A stretch of DNA of 64,000 nucleotides from Ditylenchus dipsaci (lineage: Eukaryota; Nematoda; Chromadorea; Rhabditida; Anguinidae). A program made the translations under genes and the position numbers. The notes below the pieces were generated by a model that was not told where the DNA came from, did not search any database, and saw only the letters and a list, made by a program, of their open reading frames with translations. Shown here in pieces: positions 13,635 through 25,314 of the stretch. Position 1 is the stretch's first letter. Each line of letters starts with the position of its first letter. Location of the stretch: positions 46,060 to 110,059 of the forward strand of contig SADC01000893.1 in the NCBI GenBank assembly GCA_004194705.1, given 5' to 3'.

Positions 13635-14294
13635 ATAGACGTTTCGCAAAAATTTCAGAATTGAAATTTTTGCGAAACGTTTCGCAAAAATTTCAGTTTG
13701 GTATTTTTTTTGTTCTCGCGGGTTCAATTCCGCCAATAGTGTTTTCATTTTTTCTACGGCCAGTTCGCGACCCTTTTTCAATAAGTTATTAAGTTATTTC
13801 AATAAGTTATTAAGTTATTTCAATAAGTTATTAAATTCAATAAGTTATCTTATAGCAACTTCACTGTTTAGTCAAACCAAAGCATACAATTTATTTCAAC
13901 ATAACGGACAAACAAAGCATAACAAATTCAACACAAGCACAAACAAAGGATCATTCCTGAGCTATCCCCGGGGATCTCCTGACCTATCCCCTGAGACGGT
14001 ACTATATGTAGAAGTATGTGAGCCTTGGGACGGTCATGTCAACTCCGGGACATCCTTTTTTAAGCAGCGTATAGCCGTTAGGCTTAGGCTTAGGACACCC
14101 GGTCCTGGTCTAACCAGTATTTTTTATCCCCTCAGGTATCTCATCCATCCCATGTACCTTAGATTCTGGGTGTGTCCCCTGACCTATCCCCTAAGATCTT
14201 CTGAGCTATACCCTGAGATTAGAAATATAAAACTGAAATTTTTGCGAAACGTTTCGCAAAAATTTCAATTCTGAAATTTTTGCGAAACGTCTAT
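13635..14294. repeat. Foldback element, family G copy 1 (AGACGTTTCGC ends)
   Basis: Inverted ends of about 65 bp are made of repeated ACGTTTCGCAAAAATTTCA palindromes. The loop has a CAATAAGTTATTAAGTTATT tandem tract (13780-13850), a TTAGGCTTAGGCTTAGG tract (14080-14097) and CTATCCCCTGAGAT repeats. Confidence 0.65.
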
Positions 14295-14534
14295 GCACCT
14301 AAATTTTCACTGAGTATAAATTGTTTTAAAAAATTTACCGGTTTTTCTGAGTGCCAAACTCCGTGAGGCTACAGCTCGGCGAATTTTTTTACAGAAGTAG
14401 CCAAATTTGTTGCTATCGTACTGTACACATCGTAGGCTATCTTAAAAACCCAAACACTATTCCCCATTTTTTATTTCCCATTTTCTGAGGGTTTCGCCTA
14501 AACTACAGAGTTGCAGAAATTCTCTTTTGAAAAG

Positions 14535-14765
14535 GGAAAGATAAGAATATGGTCACAAAAATAAGTCATGAAAAAGGAATCTGAGACTTCTAAAAAACAT
14601 GCCACATCAGATGAGGACCATAGAATAGAGCCGCTTGCACAAGCAGTATATGTAAACATGTGATGTAAAAAAATCACCAGGACCAGCAAAGCGACTGAAA
14701 AGTTACAAAGCTTTACGCTGAGAGCGCACCTTACTTCCGTTAAAAATATCAATGTAGTCAAATAA
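14535..14765 (-). pseudogene. Decayed duplicate of innexin exon 3
   Basis: On the minus strand, 14652-14590 encodes HILLVQAALFYGPHLMWHVF, followed by TAG where the functional gene (8374-8290) has CAG, then KSQ. Apart from synonymous changes and a few substitutions this matches innexin exon 3. Sequence near 14745-14765 weakly recalls exon 2. No other innexin exons are found here, so it is a partial, non-functional duplication about 6 kb upstream of the intact gene, just beyond the SRR1-like gene's 3' end. Confidence 0.75.
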
Positions 14766-14773
14766 AAGACGCA

Positions 14774-14779
14774 TTTATT
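14774..14779 (-). terminator. Poly(A) signal of the SRR1-like gene
   Basis: Minus-strand AATAAA about 45 bases after the stop codon. Confidence 0.6.
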
Positions 14780-14821
14780 TTAAATTCCAACTGACAAGAC
14801 ACAATCTCATAACATAACATC

Positions 14822-16764
14822 TTACTTTGATTTCTTAACAACAGGCTCTTCACTTTTTTCAGGTTTCTTGCCAAGCAGTTCTTCCAGTTCACGCACTCTT
14901 TCTGAAGCTTTTTAATGGTCTCATCTTGTTGAACGAGCCTCTCATCTTGTTGAACGACTCTTGCTTCTAAATCACGGATCCTATCGACAAAAGGAAGACT
15001 CTAAAACACGATTGTAGAATTAGAAAAATACTTTTACTAGCTCGACAGACTAATTTTCAAAAAAATGAAGTGTTTAGAAACTGGTGGCTTGGAAAACTTT
15101 CATCGACTCAAATGCTTTGCACCTATGATATTTTTGATAAGAAATATTAACAAACTCTTGGTACGATCAGTCTTCGATGACGATGTAGCATGAAGTTGTA
15201 AGCCACTCTTGAAGATAGAGATATTTTCTTGTAATATGGATACTTCTTGTTACATGTAGCGTAGAAAATCGGAATAAAGTAGAGAATTTCAAAAAGTATT
15301 TCATGTGGTACAAGTAACAGAGTCATTCCAAATTTAATGGTTCTTTCAGGAAATACGACTTAGACAGTTTTGCCTGAAGAAACACTTCCCAGTCTAAGGT
15401 GTTAAAAAACTAAGAATTAAGACTTCGTAATTATGTCTTTATTTATATTTTATCGCATAAGATTCTTCTTAATTTAATAGTTGAGAAACAGCTCAAAACT
15501 TTAGCATAACTACTTCGAAGGATTATTGCATGACAAAGTCGTCCTACCGATTCCTTAGTCTAAATTCACCTTAGACTGAGACTATTTTGGCTATATGAAC
15601 ACCGTTAAGTTTTAGTCTTACTCTCAGTCCGTAATAGAGCCATTAAAATCGAGACTAATTGGTGCTTTGAAAATCCAGTCGAAAAAATATTTCTTTGCTA
15701 ACGCCAAGAAAGAGTTCGCACCAGTTTGAACGTTTTTAAGTAGCCTTTATTTGAGCTGATTAAAAAAGCTGAGGCCATATGCACAGTTAGAAAACGCCAG
15801 AATTTTATGAGGTTTTATCATAAAATTATTACGAGACGTCATGAAATTATGACGTTTTTGAACTGTGCATATGGCCTCTGTCAGAAAATTTGTGTGAAAA
15901 AATAGTCGAGAATTGTAGCACAAATGGCGATTAAGAACCGACCTGGAGTGGATTTTGGAAAGAGACGATAAACTCCCCGTCAAGAGCCCCACCAAAGGAA
16001 GGAATTCGGACAGCCTTTGCATTTTCGAAGTAGTAAGTGATAAACTTACTGTCGACCTTCCTTTCTTTGTAGATTCCGGTGATGAAGATCGACTTATGGA
16101 GAACAGCATTGGCCGACAAAAGCTTAAGAACACTGTCCAACAGGAAATAGTCTGCTACAAATCAAAGAGCTAAACATTTTTGAAGAATGTAGGGACACAA
16201 AATTTACCTCCAAGCAAAAAGTAGAGATTAGTTCCATCGAGGAACTGGTCTCCATCAAATATAAGCTCTTCTAGGTCAGATCTGCCCTTGACATTGAATC
16301 CCAATGAGCTCAACGCTTCGATCTCTTCCGCAAATTCAGTATGTGGCTCATGCCAGTGTTTTTCCGCATTCGGACAGAACCTTTCAATGACATTGAGCAG
16401 TATGGCCAGCTGATTCAGAGCTGCAAAAAAGCAAGTCATAAGTGATCTCTACCAAATTAGCAAAAAGGCATTCAATGGTGAAAATTACAAAAACATACAC
16501 TCTTCATACTGTATGTAGTCTTGAGGGTTATCCCCTTCTTCGGCGGGCCGCACAGTTCCGATTCCAAGAGCGATAACACTCTTAATTTTTCTTTCTCCTA
16601 ATACTTCGGACAAGGAACGCGTAAAATCATTTCTATAAACGTAAAAAATGAGCAGTAGATTACGAACTTTGTTAAGCTTACAAATCTCCATCATAAGCTT
16701 GGCTTACATTGACCTTTGCTTGAGTTATAGCATCAACAACTTTTCGCAGATCGTCAGCGTACAT
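14822..16764 (-). CDS. SRR1-like domain protein
   Basis: SRR1-like proteins are cytosolic/nuclear proteins linked to transcription and circadian output in plants and yeast; their biochemistry is unclear. Exons: 16764-16682, 16632-16499, 16420-16208, 16154-15943, 15000-14822. The product is about 273 residues, usual for the family. Family features: VIALGIGTV (matching the CYGLG-type strand); LNQLAILLNVIERF; a middle segment ending in FLDGTNLYFLLGG, the usual 'xxxPHC/G' position; then DYFLLDSVLKLL. The C-terminus is a short coiled coil with VVQQDERL repeated as LVQQDET and a basic KKSK end. The last exon needs one extra base in the five-T run at 14909-14913 (plus strand) to join its two halves. 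An acceptor ending at 16770 precedes the ATG by only five bases. Intron 4 (15942-15001) carries a palindrome. Confidence 0.8.
15770..15880. repeat. Inverted repeat in intron 4 of the SRR1-like gene
   Basis: Arms GAGGCCATATGCACAGTT and AACTGTGCATATGGCCTC enclose a second palindrome (ATAAAATTATTACGAGACG). About 110 bp in all; the rest of this intron (15004-15765) shows nothing recognisable. Confidence 0.6.
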
Positions 16765-16856
16765 CGAGACTAAAAACAAGTAAACATAAAAATAAGCTAC
16801 ATTATGGCAGCACATTAAATTTTTATTCTATTGAACATTTGAAAAACTTTATATCT

Positions 16857-17180
16857 ATAAAGTTGTCGAGTACTCGAAATCGAGTAATTTCGAGTATTAA
16901 TCGAAATTTTTCGAGTTTCGAGCATCGAGTCAAGTAATCGAAAATTTTGAGTTTGAAGTATAGAATTTAATAAATAAAAATGTGCTCGAGGACCAAATGT
17001 TTTTCTTTTTTATTTCTTTGTTATGCCTTACCAACTTCAAATGATTAAATTTTTAACCGAAATTCCGACAAAAATTCTACTCGAAATCGAGAAATTTCAA
17101 GTAATATTCGAAATTTTTCAGGTTTCGAATATCGAATCGAGTCGTGTACTCGAAAATTTTTAGTACTCGACAACCCTTTA
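16857..17180. repeat. GTTGTCGAG-ended element with TCGAG-rich arms
   Basis: Ends AAGTTGTCGAGTACTCGA and TAGTACTCGACAACCCTT are inverted. The arms are degenerate TCGAAATTTTTCGAG words. Ends of the form AGGGTTGTCGAG and flanks sharing CTTTATAT suggest an hAT-like MITE; compare 38973-39125. Confidence 0.5.
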
Positions 17181-17575
17181 TATATAAACTTTGATTTTAT
17201 AAGGTTTAGAAGCATAAATGCGAACAAGCTGGCCTATGATCAAAGTCGATCGGTCTAGGCAGACCACAAAAAGGCAAACGTCGAAATCGGGACGCCAAAA
17301 AAATAGTTCTTCCGCCTACTGATCGACTTAGTTGTTTGCGTTGGCCTTGAATGACTATTTAGGCATTTTTCTTGAGGCGTTAAAGTTGATGAGACAACGA
17401 ATTTGAGACTACGCCAAATTGTAACAAATTACCGTAAAGTACCGCAAAGTACTCGGTAAGTGAGTGGGTTTGTATGTCACTTAAATTTGACATCATTATT
17501 TTAATAAAATATATGACCTGATCTTTCACCATTTCACGTCAAAGCAGATCAGGCCCAAGTGGTTATTTTCAAATA
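17181..17575. other. Spacer without a recognised feature
   Basis: Unique AT-rich sequence; no coding frame or repeat placed. Confidence 0.35.
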
Positions 17576-17577
17576 AT

Positions 17578-17830
17578 TTTCGGCGCTACTCGGTTTTAAC
17601 CAACCACCCCTCCCCTAATAATTTTTAGGCTTAGGAACTAGGCTTAGCCATTAGGCTTTGACTTAGTCTTCGAGCCCTAGGCATTAGGCTCAGGACTAAT
17701 TTCAGCACCTTTCAAAAAAAGTATGGTTTTTGGGGTACCTGAACAATTATTGAGAAGGGGGGGGGGGGTTGTAAAACCGAGTAGATTTTTTGGCGGGGGG
17801 GGGGGGGGTTTAAAAATGAGTAGCGTCTAA
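17578..17830. repeat. Foldback with poly-G arms and TTAGGC-like loop
   Basis: Arms carry GGCGCTACTCGGTTTTAACC and complementary GGTTGTAAAACCGAGTAG, with duplicated right end. The loop is a run of AGGCTTAGGAACTAGGCTTA words. Same family as 23976-24290. Confidence 0.55.
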
Positions 17831-18248
17831 TTTTCATTATTTTCAAATGCTGGTGGGGTCACCGTCTGGTATCTCCTTTAAGACATCAATAAGGCCCGGC
17901 TAACATACGCTGCCTACCATGCCTAAGCCTAAAAAGGGTAGTTACAGCGAGTTAGAAGGAGAGGGGGGGGGGAAGGTTGCATGTTTTATTCCATAATAGC
18001 GATAATTTTTACTATGGATCATATATTTTATAAAGGCAAAACATCACTATAATTTATTTTTTTAATCACATGATAGATTTTGCTTGCTATTATGTCATCG
18101 AAGTTTGTCTTGGATAGTGTTGCCGACAGGCGCTTTAACAAAATGGCGGCTTGCGGTTAACTGCAAAATATAATTGCGGTTTTGGTTTTCCAACAATTTG
18201 TGGATAATTCCCGAGTATTTTGTTGAAAATTATTTCTATAGGGAATTA

Positions 18249-18662
18249 CAGTTAAAACTCGTTATAACGAATTTCAATGGACCGGACAAGTTACCGGTTT
18301 TGGCAATTTTTTACACCCAATTTTTTCAGCTTTTGTTATTTATGTTTTGACAGTCTGGTCCCGAGTATTGCAAGGATTCCGATTTTGTTTTTTTTTTTTT
18401 AATTTTTTTGCAGATGTCTTTCCCAATCCTGAAAACATGTTTTTTCGACTAATTACGACCTGAAAGCTCGAATAAGTGGTCAAAACACACTTTTGGGAGG
18501 ACTCCGTAAAAGGAAGTCCTGCCGATATTTGGAACAAGATTGTCAAAACAGAGCTGGCAAAACTTTTAAAAATGAAGTTTAAAAAGTGTCGGACCCAAGG
18601 AGAGAACGAACTTTCGACCTCGAAAATTCGTTATATAGAGTTTCTTTATAAAGAGTTTTAAC
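18249..18662. repeat. CAGTTAAAACTCG element (pogo-like family C)
   Basis: TA-flanked left end CAGTTAAAACTCGTTATAAC and inverted right end near 18662 (TTCGTTATATAGAG, GAGTTTTAACT). The interior shares AGTGTCGGACCCAAGG and GATTCCGATTTTG with other family C copies. Confidence 0.6.
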
Positions 18663-19365
18663 TAGAGTTGTCCAGCGGCTAAATAGCCGAAAATAGCCGG
18701 CAAAATAGCCGACAAATACAAAATCAGCTATTTTCAAAGTTTAAAATTTGAGTTGGCGCCCTTTATGTTTTACTCACTAAGGTAGAGAGAATCAGCCAAC
18801 CTAGAGATTTTCTCAATTTTTTCATTCAATGAACATTGTCCAGAAGCCTTTTCTTCATCAATTATTTAAGTAGAATGAAGCTCCTCGTGTGGTGTTGGAG
18901 CTATTTCGATCGCAAAGAAGAGCAAGAAGAGCACGATTGTCCTTTGATACTGCCTCACATCCGATAAATTTTCAAAAGAATCTTTTGGCTGCTTTTCGAA
19001 AATTTCTCTCTCATTTGTACTTATTATCTTTAAAGTCAACTTTTAATGCAGTAAGGCTGTTTGGAACACCAAAAAAGCACACTACAGCATGATTGACTGT
19101 GTAGAGATTTAACTGTAAAGCGAGAGTTAACTGTATAGCTTGTCCAGACCTCGATGGACAAGTCAACTTGTCCAGACCTCGTTGTAACCTGCCATCAATA
19201 TGGACTGCATTTATCTTTAATTAATAGGTGTTGTTTATGCGGAATAAAGCTTGGTTGTATAGAAAAATTTGAGTTTTCTAAATGTAAAGCAATGAAATTG
19301 TTTTTATGAATAGCCGATTTTTGGCCGTTTTCAGCTATATAGCCGGCTAAATAGCCGAAAAATAA
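18663..19365. repeat. Element bounded by AATAGCCG words
   Basis: Left end TAGAGTTGTCCAGCGGCTAA with AAATAGCCGGCAAAATAGCC; right side 19310-19360 has complementary TATAGCCGGCTAAATAGCCG. The middle contains the CTTGTCCAGACCTCG direct repeat (19138, 19169). No gene. Confidence 0.45.
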
Positions 19366-19535
19366 ATATTTCGACAATTATAGTTTTAACTGTACCCAGC
19401 TGTGAAACTCTTACAGTGGCATACCCTGCGTTACACGAAGAAAAGGCGGGCGGACCAGTAATTCTTTCTCAAAAAAATTCGTGCGTTCTCATCTAGACTT
19501 TTTGAGTTTTTTCGCCTATTTTTTAAAAGTAGTAT

Positions 19536-19985
19536 AAAGCCACGTGCACAATGAGTGTCGACCTGAGTGTGAGATTTGGCGTGTTTTTGACGCGGGAAGA
19601 GCTGTACTTTTCTTTCCTAACTGAAACTTTTTAATGGTTGCTATCATTTTGTAGCTAAGATTCAGGGCTTCACTGACAAGCAACATCGGATAAAAAAAAT
19701 TGTGGTAAAAATGCTTAGGTCCGCACTCAGAGCCACACTCGGGTCGACAGTCAACAGAGAGTCGACCCGAGTGTGGCTCTGAGTGCGGACCTAAGCATTT
19801 TCAGCTAGCATTTTTATATAACATATAGCTTGTTAATAGCTCATTTGAAGCCCTGAATCTTAGCTACAAAATTGTACCAACCGCTAAAAAAAGTTTCAGT
19901 TAAGAAAAACAGAACAGCTCTTCCCGCGTTAAAAACACGTTAAATCTCACACTCAGTCTCACACTCATTGCGAACCTAACTTAAG
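19536..19985. repeat. Foldback MITE, family E copy 2
   Basis: Same arms and centre as 9189-9672 (GACGCGGGAAGAGCTGTAC, TAGCTAAGATTCAGGGCTTC, GTCCGCACTCAGAGCCACAC centre) with complementary right half. The ends are more eroded. Confidence 0.7.
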
Positions 19986-20286
19986 GTCATCAAAATCAGA
20001 TTTGACGGAAAACAATTGAAAAATAGGACAATTCAAAAAAATTTTCTGGTCACTGCCTTAAATTTTCAAAACGCACAGGCATACCCCTTTGAATAAATAC
20101 AGCAATTCACAAATTGTGTGTTTGAAAATATTTATTTGAAAACTTATATCATTGGCGAAATGTGTTATGTGTTCAACATGTCACATTTTGGTAAATTTAC
20201 AAAAAATATGTTCTAAAATCGTCCCATTTTTTTTTTCCTTCAATAATTTTCTGTTTTAGTGTTTTCATTAAAATAATTGAAGCATC

Positions 20287-23200
20287 ATGGCTGGAGACTC
20301 AGATGCACCTCGTTCAAACGTCTCAAACTAGACAATGTTTCCAAGGAAAACACACGAAAGTTGATTGTCATTTTGGAAGATTGCTCTTTAGAAACAGCTA
20401 AAGTGCCTTTTTCTTCTTCTACCAACTCAATTTGTTTTAATATAATCTTCATATAGGTTGGCCAAGATCATGTAATTCTATGCAGTGACAAGCATGCTAA
20501 TTTTCTGCGCAAAAATAAGAAGGATCCAGCCCAGTACAGGCCAGATATTTTACACCAAGTGAGTTTTTGCAAAATGCCTGAAGAATTTAAAAGCTTTTTT
20601 TTTTTGAAAATTTGGGCGCTACTATTTAATACCACCCGAGAATCAGACCTTTTGAAAAATCGCTGTAACAACACTTGGAAACGACACATTTAGGCATAGG
20701 CCTTAGGCTCGGAGGTGGGCTAGCGAACGGAAGGGTAGGGTCACATTTATTTCGCTATATTTCATTCATATTCTCTGACTTTTGTAGACATTTCAGAAAA
20801 AGCTTTTACTATCTGATAGCTAAGATTTCAAGCTACAAAATGGTGTTTTTTGAGCCGGGGTTTGAAAATATGTTGGTATACTGACTGGCTTTTTGGTTAA
20901 AAACACCTTTAAAAAAAACGCCACCACTAAACCAAGCTTTTCACCAAGAGTCAGCCTTAGACCAACATATTTTCAAACCCCGGCTTAAAAAATACCATTT
21001 TGTAGCCTGAAATCTTAGTTATCGGATAGTAAAAACTTTTTTGAAATGTCTAAGACAAGTTAGAGAAAATGAATGAAGTATAGCGAAATGAAATGTGACC
21101 ATACCTACGGAAGTTGTGGCTAATAACTGTGTTACGCACTTTTTTCTAGGTCTGGCACATAAATTTGGGTTAGTTAAAAAAGTGGGCACTAGTGGAGAAT
21201 CGGTTGTGATTTTTTTCACTAGTAGGGATTAAAATCTGTTTTCACGTATCGATTCAGCTTGCCATGAGAATATTCCGAGCATGTGATATACATCTGTCTT
21301 CCAAAACTCTAGAGGGTCACTAACCAGGTCTACTAGCAGGATATCAAGGGCTCTGGGTATTTACATTTTTTCGGGAAAATTACCATATAACCTATATTAA
21401 TCCCCATGCAGGATTAATTTTCAAATCCCATAAAAAATCTGAGAAATTTGAGGTCGATCTCAATACTTTTGGGTGAAAATCCTGAACCGAAAAAGCGGAA
21501 TCGGTAGAGCTCGTGGGAGTTAAGAAAATGCAAAAAACAGATTTGCAAAATATTCACTCTGGGCTGAGATACAGGTCCTTAAAGTCAGGGGGGGGATTGA
21601 TAGAAGCTATACGGTACTGATCACAAAGTTGATATGTTAGAGTGGGTTTTAAAAAAAACTACAAAGAGGTTATGAGCAAAACACAGTCTTCACAATTCTT
21701 TCACCACCCTGAATTTTGTAAAAAAACAAATTTTATAGCAGAATCATTTATTCCAGTGTCTTCTCATGCTTATGGACTGTCCTTTGAACCAAGCGGTCTC
21801 CTACAAGTGTATTTTAGGACAAAGAGAACGTGCTTATCGAGATCAACCCACAATGTCGAATTCCTCGTACTTTCGACAGATTCTGTGGACTCATGGGTAA
21901 ATCCACAATTTAATCAAAAAATTAACCAGGTCAATTCAAAAAAGAATTATTTTAAAATAAAAATTTGTTGAGTATTTAGCCGGTAATATATATATAACGA
22001 AAATTACTTTGACTACCCAGCAGGATAGATTGCTCGGTGGTAAAGCGTTGGCACCTGTGACAATCGCTAATCAATTCGATTCCCTATGGAAGCAATATTT
22101 TTCCTTGACTTTCCTTAAATACGACATTTAAAAATTGGTCGAAATACTTTTCGACCCCAAATTATCCATTTTTACCTCAAGAGACTCTTTTCCTGCTCCA
22201 AATTTTAAAACCCTTCATTCTCGGTAATTTTCTGAAATTTTTAGTTTTTTAAACTATTTTGTAGCTCTGGATCTCAGCTTTCCAACAAACTGTCAACTAA
22301 CCATACAAGTTTTCAAAATGTTGGAAGAAAAAGTCTTTGAATGGACAAAATCGTCGAAAAAAATTGCTCTATACAAAAACCTTTTTTCCAACTTTTCGAA
22401 ACCTCACTAAATCACTTGATAGCTTGCTAGAAAGCTGAGATTCAGAGCTACAAGATGGATTGAGAAATGAAAAAATTCGTTTAAAAATTACTGAGAACAA
22501 AGGGTTTTTCAAATGGCATAAATTGATTTGGTTTGCTAAAAACCTGAAATATGCCACAAAAGCGAAATTGATATTAAATTGATATTTCGCGTTGATTTTT
22601 ATAAATTTTATAGTATCGTGTAGCCCAAAATTTCAGCTTTTTAGCAAGCTATCAAACTCCACCGAATTATAAAAAAAAGTAGATATTCGGGGTTTAAATG
22701 AAGTACAGTCGACTCTCGATAAACCGCCACCCCAAAAGTTCGTTCCCGCCTTGGGTCCGACACTTTTTTACCTCGATTTTCGAAGTCTTTTGCCGAAACT
22801 GATCCGTCAGTCTGGTTCAAAATATCGTAAGGATCACGATTTTGCGGGTCGTTTTTCGGAATGGTAACACTTTTGCCGTAAAGACCCGCGCCTCTCGATA
22901 AACCGCCACCCTATTTTCTTTATCGAGAGGCGCTGGTCTTTACGGCAAAGTGTTACCATTCAGAAAAACGACCGGTAAAATCAGAATCCTTGCGATATTT
23001 CGGATTAGACTGACGAATCAGGTTTGGCAAAATATTTCAAAAATCGAGGTAAAAAAAGTGTCGGACCCAGGCGGGAACGAACTTTGGGGTGGCGGTTTAT
23101 CGAGAGTCGACTGTAACAAAACAAAAAAGTTACTTCAATCAAACCCCTAAATTCTATCATTTTTTAAATGGTTCAGTGGAGTTTGATAGCTCATTAGAAA

Positions 23201-23837
23201 GCTGAGATCCAGGCTACATGATAATAAAAAAAATGTCAAAAAATCAAAACAAAAACTTTGTCAAATTAAAGTTGAGTTTTTTCATGGCACATTAAAGTTT
23301 TTCGTAGCATTTTTCAGGTTTTTAGCAAACCAAATAAGTTATAGCCTTTTCAAATTTTGGGGCAGGGAAAGAGCCTTTTGGGGCAGAAAATCTACCAATT
23401 CGGGGTCGAAAATAATTACAACCATTACCATCCTTGTTTGAATTTCACTGGTATCCGTTTTTCAAAATATTCCCATGCCCCTTTAAATTTTTAAATTCTT
23501 ATGTTTCAGTGCAACTTCTCCACAAACTTTGCATTCGCGCTACTGAGGGGTCCGAACGTCTTTTAAGAGTTATCAAGAATCCAATCACAAGTCATTTGCC
23601 AATAGGATGCAAGAAATACCTGACTTCATTTAATTGCTCCAACTTGGTGGATATCAAAGATGTGATACCGCAGAATCTCAAGAGCCCGTGGCTATTGTTG
23701 TTGGAGGTATCAGTCATGGAAAAATTTCGACCGAGTATACAGAAGGAGAATTAAAGATTAGCAATTATCCATTGAGTGCCGCTTTGACTTGTGCCAAAGT
23801 GACTACTGCTTTTGAACAAATGTGGGGTGTTCAATAA
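20287..23837 (+). CDS. EMG1: Ribosomal RNA small subunit methyltransferase NEP1 (EMG1)
   Basis: EMG1/NEP1 is a SPOUT-class enzyme that methylates N1 of a pseudouridine in 18S rRNA and acts in nucleolar 40S assembly. Exons: 20287-20402, 20457-20558, 21757-21896, 23510-23837; about 229 residues after frame repair, slightly short of the usual 240-250. Recognisable segments in order: RKLIVILEDCSLETAK; SDKHANFLRKNKKDPAQYRP; LLMLMDCPLNQ...GLLQVYF; ENVLIEINPQCRIPRTFDRF; CGLMVQLLHKL; VIKNPITSHLPIGCKK; IVVGGISHGK; ISNYPLSAALTCAK (cofactor-binding region); TTAFEQMWGV at the C-terminus. The frame is broken four times by a single absent base, at AAA 20316-20318, GG 21795-21796, AAA 21821-21823 and CC 23668-23669. 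Introns 2 and 3 are filled with foldbacks. The ATG was chosen because it follows an acceptor at 20258-20259 and adding one base joins it to the conserved frame. Confidence 0.95.
20728..21106. repeat. Foldback in EMG1 intron 2
   Basis: Arms of about 170 bp: GGTCACATTTATTTCGCTAT, ATCTGATAGCTAAGATTTCA and GAGCCGGGGTTTGAAAATAT recur inverted at 20960-21106. The loop at about 20895-20945 includes ACGCCACCACTAAACC. No coding. Confidence 0.65.
21381..21616. repeat. CCGTATTT family MITE (family B), 236 bp, in EMG1 intron 2
   Basis: Starts TACCATATAACCTATATTAA and ends AGAAGCTATACGGTA. The interior has CGGAATCGGTAGAGCTCGTG. Same length as 3199-3434. Confidence 0.7.
22018..22090 (+). repeat. tRNA-like fragment, possibly a SINE head
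   Basis: ATTGCTCGGTGGTAAAGCG resembles a pol III A box, and AATTCGATTCCC 45 bases later a B box. The acceptor-stem halves do not pair properly, so it is not called a functional tRNA. The downstream TATGGAAGC wording recurs at 32058-32075, and B-box-like GGTTCGA words recur elsewhere in the window. Confidence 0.3.
22143..23415. repeat. Large foldback in EMG1 intron 3 with a pogo-like MITE at its centre
   Basis: Outer arms: TCGACCCCAAATTATCC, TTGGTTTGCTAAAAACCTGA, AGAAAGCTGAGATTCAGAGC on the left, with complements such as CAGGTTTTTAGCAAACCAAA and TTCGGGGTCGAAAATAA on the right. The pogo-like element 22706-23113 occupies the loop. Confidence 0.6.
22706..23113. mobile_element. Pogo/Tigger-like MITE, 408 bp (best family C copy)
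   Basis: TA duplicated on both sides (22704-22705, 23114-23115). Inverted ends CAGTCGACTCTCGATAAACC and complement, arms of nearly 200 bp meeting at about 22912. It has no transposase, so it is non-autonomous. The CAGT start and TA target are typical of the Tc1/mariner/pogo group. Internal words GTGTCGGACCCAGGCGGGAA recur in other copies. Confidence 0.8.
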
Positions 23838-23838
23838 A
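23833..23838 (+). terminator. Poly(A) signal overlapping the EMG1 stop codon
   Basis: AATAAA is formed by the last codon and TAA stop plus one base. No better signal is seen before the next repeat, so this one or a variant signal further on must serve. Confidence 0.4.
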
Positions 23839-23975
23839 TTTTGCAAATGGATGCTGGGTTTTTTTAATGAAAGAGTAATAAGATTTTTTTTAAATTTATA
23901 TTTTTAATGAAAAATTCGCTTGCATTTTTTGCTGAGTACCGGTACCCTAAGGATACGTACTCGTCTAGGGTAAAG

Positions 23976-24290
23976 CTGATTTTTGACGCTACTCGTTTTT
24001 AACCCCTCACCTTCCCCTTCCCCCATAAAAGGTGCTCGGTTTCACCTCCCCCCCCCCCCTCCCAATAACTTTTCAGGTACCCCAAAACCCAAATTTTTTT
24101 ATGAAAGATGTTGAAATTAGTGCGGGATGTCTCTGAGCCTAATGCCTACGATTCGAAGCATAAGCCTAAGGGCTAAGTTTGATTCCTAAGCCTAAAAATT
24201 ATTGGGGGAGGGGGGTCTTAAAACCGAGCAGTTGTTTTGGGGGGGGAAGGGGGGGGGGGGTGGTTGTAAAACCGAGTAGCGCCAATTTAT
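23976..24290. repeat. Foldback with poly-C/poly-G arms and TTAGGC-like loop
   Basis: Left GACGCTACTCGTTTTTAACC then C-runs; right G-runs then GTTGTAAAACCGAGTAGCG. The loop has GAGCCTAATGCCTACG and AAGCCTAAGGGCTAAG words. Same family as 17578-17830. Confidence 0.55.
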
Positions 24291-25310
24291 CTTTATTTTA
24301 CGCATTTACAGTTTTCTTTAATCAGTCTAATTTGACAAATTGCAAGCATTTCTATTTTGCCGCTGGTTTTTACGTCGAATGTTGAGTTTTTTTAATTACA
24401 AGCAATCTAGGAGTAGTGTCAAAAACTTAAAAAGAGGACATGCAAAGACATTGCAAAAATTCCGCGGAAAATTCATTTTGACGTCCCAGCCAGGCCAAAC
24501 GAAATTTCAACTGTGTTCAGCATAGTCAAATTTGAAATATACTGTTTACTGTTGTCCTGAAAGGAAGTGGAAATTTGACAGTAGGTTTAAATTTTAAAAA
24601 AGTTTACCGTATTTTCTCTATTAAAACCCCATGGAGGGTTATTTTTCAACCCCGAAAAATCCGAATGGCTTGTGTTTTTGGTGGTTTTGAGTGTTTAACA
24701 GTAAATTATGACCGATAAAGCACATTGGACTGGAATCCTGCTCCGCCCAATCGCTTTTTCGCGAAAATCTCCCTTTTCAGCAAATCCCGAAAAAACCAAC
24801 TTTCAGGAGCTTTTGGCCACTCCGGGTGGGATTCTGAGGGATCCAAGTCATTTTCAGACTAGAAAATTAGAATGCTTGCAAAATTTTGCAAAATTTAGTG
24901 GGTCTGAGACAGAAAATTAGATTTTGTTCAGAAAAAATTAAATTTGGTACAAAAAAAGTATTGCCTATAAAAAACAGCATCCATTTCGAAAAATACTTTT
25001 TTAATTGTTAACTATGTTACACTGCTGTTGTTAATTGTTTTTGTTATTGTTATTTGGTTAATAAATTCTTTTCAAAGCCACAATTTTTCAAATTTCTTTC
25101 CAAAATTCATTTAGAAAAAATGCAATATCTTTTTTTTCTGCTGTATGATTCACCAAAAATGCAACTCGTCATAGCAAATTAGTGGTAAAATACAGTAGTA
25201 GTCATACCTGTTTGAGCCAACCACATTGTTTTTCATCTCAAATTTTAAACTCAATTCAGCCAAACCACTATTGATTGCTCCAAATATATTAGTCATTTTG
25301 AAAATTTTCT
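24291..25310. other. Spacer with a half family B MITE
   Basis: 24605-24665 starts TACCGTATTTTCTCTATTAA but lacks a right end. The remainder is AT-rich with no recognised gene. Confidence 0.4.
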
Positions 25311-25314
25311 TCTG

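Noticed and set aside
22018..22090. tRNA gene
   Set aside because: A and B box words are present, but acceptor and anticodon stems do not pair; kept only as a possible SINE fragment.
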